Assembly (NCBI GenBank): GCA_002898955.1
Contig: BEIP01000022.1
Span: 1 to 9,487 of the forward strand
Source: a bacterium HR39
GTDB taxonomy: Bacteria; Pseudomonadota; Alphaproteobacteria; Geminicoccales; Geminicoccaceae
Reading direction: 5' to 3'
Length of the DNA stretch: 9,487 nucleotides
The translations under genes and the position numbers were made by a program. The notes beneath the pieces were generated by a model, which was given only the letters and a program-made list of their open reading frames with translations, did not search any database and was not told the DNA's origin. Of the stretch, positions 7,042 to 9,487 are shown piece by piece. Within the stretch, counting starts at the first letter, position 1. Every line of letters begins with the position of its first letter.

Positions 7042-9332
7042 TCGGGTTCGAGCCGGCCGCCTTCGCCCCGCTGCTCGCGGGGATCGCGCTCCTCGCCGTG
7101 GCCGAGGCCCTGCTGCCCCGCGAGAGGGTGTGGGCGCGGGCGCTGGTGGGCAGCCTCGCGCTCGTCTATCTCGCCCGCTACTTCCTCTGGCGCCTCAGCG
7201 ACGGCCTCGACCTCGGGCCGGTCGGCGCGGTCGCATGGATCTGGGCCGGGCTCGTGCTGCTGGTCGAGCTGCTGGGGGCCGCCGACTTCCTCGTCAATCT
7301 CGCCACGCTGGTGGCCCGCCGCGACAACCGGCCCCTCGCCGACCGCCACGAGCGCCGCCTGCGCACCCTGCCGCCGCAGGCCCTGCCTACGGTGGACGTC
7401 TTCATCCCGACCTACAACGAGGGGCTGGACGTCCTCGAGCGCACCATCGTCGGCGCCCTCCACCTCGACTATCCGAGGCACCGCGTCTGGGTCCTGGACG
7501 ACGGCCGCCGACCGTGGCTCGAGGCCTTCTGCCGCGAGAAGGGCGTGGGCTACATCACCCGTCCCGACAACTGCCACGCCAAGGCCGGCAACATCAACCA
7601 CGCCCTCTCGCGCACCGACGGCGAATTCGTCGCGATCTTCGACGCCGACTTCGTACCCCAGCGCAATTTCCTGTGGCGGACCCTGGGCTTCTTCGAGGAT
7701 CCGCGGGTGGCGGTGGTGCAGGCGCCGCAGCGCTTCTTCAACCCCGATCCGGTCCAGGTGAACCTCGGCATCGCCCGCGACGCGCCCGAGGAACAGAGGC
7801 TGTTCTTCGACGCCATCATGCCGGGGCGCGACGCCTTCGACGCCGCCTTCTTCTGCGGCTCCTGCGCCGTGCTGCGCCGCTCGGCCGTGGAGGAGATCGG
7901 CGGCATCCCCACCGATTCGGTCACCGAGGACATCCTGCTCAGCCTGGCGCTGCTGCGGCGCGGCCGGGTGACCCGCTATCTCCCCGAGCGCCTCGCGCTG
8001 GGGCTCGCCGCCGAGAGCACCGAGGCCTTCATGGTGCAGCGGCGGCGCTGGTGCCGCGGCAACATCCAGCTCCTCTTCGTGCGCGACGGCATCTTCGCGC
8101 CGGGCCTGCGGCTGTGGCACCGGCTCCTCTTCTTCCCCTGGTACTGGGTCGTCCACCTGCCGGCGAAGGCCTTCCTGCTGCTGGTGCCCGCGGTGTTCCT
8201 CTGGACGGGCCTCGTGCCCATGCACATCCCGTCCTTCGAGGTCTTCGTGAGCCAGCTCTTCACCACCGTCGCGGTCATGAGCCTGGTGATGACCTGGCTC
8301 GCACCGGGCTCCTACGTGCCGGTGGTGACCACCGCGACCCACCTCTACATGGCGCTCGGGCTGATGCCCACCATCGTCGCGAGCCTGGTGCGGCCCTTCG
8401 CCGAGGGCTTCCGGGTGACCCCCAAGGGGCGGGCGGCCCGCCGTGGCGGGGTGGACCGCGGCGTGCTCGCGGCGGCGCTGGCGATCTTCGCCCTCGACGT
8501 CCTCGGGCTGCTGCTCAACGCCTTCCCGCAGCTCGGCTGGCCGCGGGTCGAGCGCTTCTTCGAGATCGGCGGGATCTGGGCGCTGGCGAGCGCCGCGATG
8601 ATGCTGGTGGTGGCCACCCTGTGCTTCGATCTGCCGCGCCCGCGCCGCGAGGAGCGCTTTGCCGTCCGCGAGCCCTGGCGGCTGTTCCGCTTCGGGCCGC
8701 CACGGCCCGCCCGGCTCGCGGATCTCTCGCGGGTGGCGGCGGGGATCGAGCCGGCGGCGCCGCTTCGGGCGCGGGCCGGCGCGCGTCTGCTGCTGGAGAT
8801 CTCCGGCATCGGCACGCTGCTCGCCCGCGTGGCGGCCCGCCGCGAAGGCCGGATCGTCGCGGCCCTCGTGGACGTGGGCCCGCGGGAGCGGGCGGAGCTC
8901 GAACGCCGCCACCCCGAGCTGGCCCGGCCGGTCCGCGACCAGATGCGCCGGCACGTGCGGGCGCAGGCGGAGCTGCCGGTTCTGCTGCGGGTGGAGGAGG
9001 CGGCGGCCGAGGTGCGCAGTCTGGACGTCTCGCTCACCGGCGCACGGCTGTGCCACGCGGGCTTCGAGCTCCGGCCCGGAGAGCTGCTGGCCGTGGAGGT
9101 GCCGGATGTGGGATCGCTGCGGGCGCGCGTGGTGCGCGCCACGCCCGAAGGCTTCGCGGTGGAGTTCCTGGAGCCCGATCCGGCCACCCGGGAGCGGCTG
9201 ATCGTCAAGGTCTACGCCAGCGGAGTCGCGCAGGAGACTGGCGGAGCCGTGCCGGTGCGCTATCTCTGGCGTGATCTCGCGCGGCGGCTGCTGCGGCCCG
9301 ATCCCGTGCAGCCCCTCGCGGATGCCGGTTGA
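7038..9332 (+). CDS. BcsA-like processive beta-glycan synthase (GT2) with C-terminal PilZ c-di-GMP-binding domain
   Basis: This inner-membrane glycosyltransferase polymerises a nucleotide sugar (UDP-glucose in characterised relatives) and threads the chain through its own membrane channel. The product is 764 residues. N-terminal hydrophobic segments lie near 8-26, 34-52 and 65-90. The catalytic domain holds D120 in VDVFIPTYNEG, VLDDGR (152-157), HAKAGNIN (180-187), DAD (202-204), FFCGS (271-275), TED (296-298) and QRRRW (334-338). Further membrane segments lie in about 365-455, and the gating-loop motif FRVTPK is at 458-463. More membrane segments lie near 478-495 and 510-530. The PilZ domain shows RxxxR (R637/R641) and DxSxxG (D663, S665, G668), so c-di-GMP activation is expected. 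All hallmark residues are present. BcsB, BcsC and BcsZ are absent; the HlyD gene upstream suggests a Bgs- or Alg8/Alg44-like system. The product could be cellulose, mixed-linkage glucan or another polymer. Confidence 0.93.
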   Translation: MIGFEPAAFAPLLAGIALLAVAEALLPRERVWARALVGSLALVYLARYFLWRLSDGLDLGPVGAVAWIWAGLVLLVELLGAADFLVNLATLVARRDNRPLADRHERRLRTLPPQALPTVDVFIPTYNEGLDVLERTIVGALHLDYPRHRVWVLDDGRRPWLEAFCREKGVGYITRPDNCHAKAGNINHALSRTDGEFVAIFDADFVPQRNFLWRTLGFFEDPRVAVVQAPQRFFNPDPVQVNLGIARDAPEEQRLFFDAIMPGRDAFDAAFFCGSCAVLRRSAVEEIGGIPTDSVTEDILLSLALLRRGRVTRYLPERLALGLAAESTEAFMVQRRRWCRGNIQLLFVRDGIFAPGLRLWHRLLFFPWYWVVHLPAKAFLLLVPAVFLWTGLVPMHIPSFEVFVSQLFTTVAVMSLVMTWLAPGSYVPVVTTATHLYMALGLMPTIVASLVRPFAEGFRVTPKGRAARRGGVDRGVLAAALAIFALDVLGLLLNAFPQLGWPRVERFFEIGGIWALASAAMMLVVATLCFDLPRPRREERFAVREPWRLFRFGPPRPARLADLSRVAAGIEPAAPLRARAGARLLLEISGIGTLLARVAARREGRIVAALVDVGPRERAELERRHPELARPVRDQMRRHVRAQAELPVLLRVEEAAAEVRSLDVSLTGARLCHAGFELRPGELLAVEVPDVGSLRARVVRATPEGFAVEFLEPDPATRERLIVKVYASGVAQETGGAVPVRYLWRDLARRLLRPDPVQPLADAG

Positions 9333-9356
9333 CATCCGCCGGCCGCGGGCTACAAG
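9329..9356 (+). promoter_or_regulatory. Probable rpsD promoter overlapping the synthase stop codon
   Basis: A perfect -35 hexamer TTGACA (9329-9334) includes the synthase TGA stop (9330-9332). After a 16-nt spacer comes TACAAG (9351-9356), a 4-of-6 match to TATAAT. Transcription would start near 9362-9364, giving a leader of about 60 nt before rpsD. The boxes are seen directly; promoter activity is inferred. Confidence 0.6.
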
Positions 9357-9367
9357 CCCGGACGGCC

Positions 9368-9394
9368 GAAGGGCGACCATATCCGGTCGCCTTC
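9368..9394 (+). terminator. Stem-loop between glycan synthase and rpsD: terminator or rpsD leader hairpin
   Basis: The left arm GAAGGGCGACC (9368-9378) pairs with GGTCGCCTTC (9385-9394) through 10 base pairs with one bulged G, around a 6-nt loop ATATCC. The sequence after it (GTGTGTTCC) is only mildly T-rich. It may end transcripts from the synthase operon. Because the predicted rpsD promoter lies upstream, it would also sit at the very 5' end of the rpsD mRNA. Confidence 0.5.
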
Positions 9395-9422
9395 GTGTGT
9401 TCCGGACGGTGCACGAGGACCG

Positions 9423-9487
9423 ATGACCAAGCGCATCCAGGCGAAGACCAAGATCTGCCGCCGCCTCGGCGTCAATCTGTGGGGCCG
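9423..9487 (+). CDS. rpsD: 30S ribosomal protein S4 (first 21 codons, runs off the window)
   Basis: Ribosomal protein S4 is a primary 16S rRNA-binding protein that helps start small-subunit assembly. Only MTKRIQAKTKICRRLGVNLWG is visible. It matches the conserved N-terminus of alphaproteobacterial S4, especially RRLGVNLWG. The ATG at 9423 is preceded by GAGGA at 9415-9419, a usable ribosome-binding site with short spacing. In this class rpsD is commonly a single gene outside the main ribosomal operon, which fits its place beside unrelated genes here. It probably has its own promoter at 9329-9356 and a hairpin in its leader. The remaining roughly 185 residues lie beyond the window. Confidence 0.93.
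   Translation, partial: MTKRIQAKTKICRRLGVNLWG

Noticed and set aside
5459..9274. 1271-codon plus-strand open frame spanning two genes
   Set aside because: It covers HlyD and the synthase out of frame. Both of those have strong motifs in their own frames, and the long openness reflects scarcity of stops at high GC.
6801..9380. 859-codon minus-strand open frame opposite the synthase
   Set aside because: Shadow of the glycosyltransferase; charged low-complexity translation with no domain.
1..9487. CRISPR arrays, tRNA or rRNA genes, insertion sequences, phage genes
   Set aside because: I found no spaced direct repeats, cloverleaf, transposase motifs or phage-type proteins on either strand.

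Overview
The window is very G+C-rich (roughly 70% by eye), with strong G/C preference at third codon positions. A class I (archaeal-type) lysyl-tRNA synthetase and a stand-alone rpsD beginning MTKRIQAKTKICRRLGVNLWG point to an alphaproteobacterium, probably near the Rhodospirillales. The lineage is inferred from these two genes only.

Left part (1-2461, minus strand): the N-terminal part of a class I lysyl-tRNA synthetase, preceded by an orphan family 5 substrate-binding protein with a twin-arginine-like signal peptide. No permease or ATPase genes are present.

Middle (2462-5151): a 77-bp divergent gap separates the binding protein from a plus-strand pair. The first gene is an intact zinc amidohydrolase of the hydantoinase/carbamoylase (M20-like) family. 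The second, joined by a GTGA overlap, is an alpha/beta hydrolase that has lost its nucleophile-elbow region and looks like a decaying gene. It runs tail-to-tail into a minus-strand gene for a secreted SH3-like protein. Neither gene has a stop at the expected end, so the two frames overlap by 284 bp.

Right part (5152-9487, plus strand): an HlyD-like membrane-fusion protein is followed by a BcsA-type processive glycosyltransferase with all catalytic motifs, a gating-loop motif and a C-terminal PilZ domain. This looks like a c-di-GMP-controlled polysaccharide synthase/exporter without BcsB or BcsC, closest in plan to two-gene bgsBA-type mixed-linkage glucan loci or to Alg8/Alg44. About 450 bp between the recognisable end of HlyD and the synthase start is anomalous: it stays open in the HlyD frame and ends in an ATGA overlap with the synthase, but its base composition does not fit HlyD-frame coding and suggests a minus-strand remnant. 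The synthase stop codon lies inside a consensus -35 box of a likely rpsD promoter, which is followed by a leader hairpin and the first 21 codons of rpsD.
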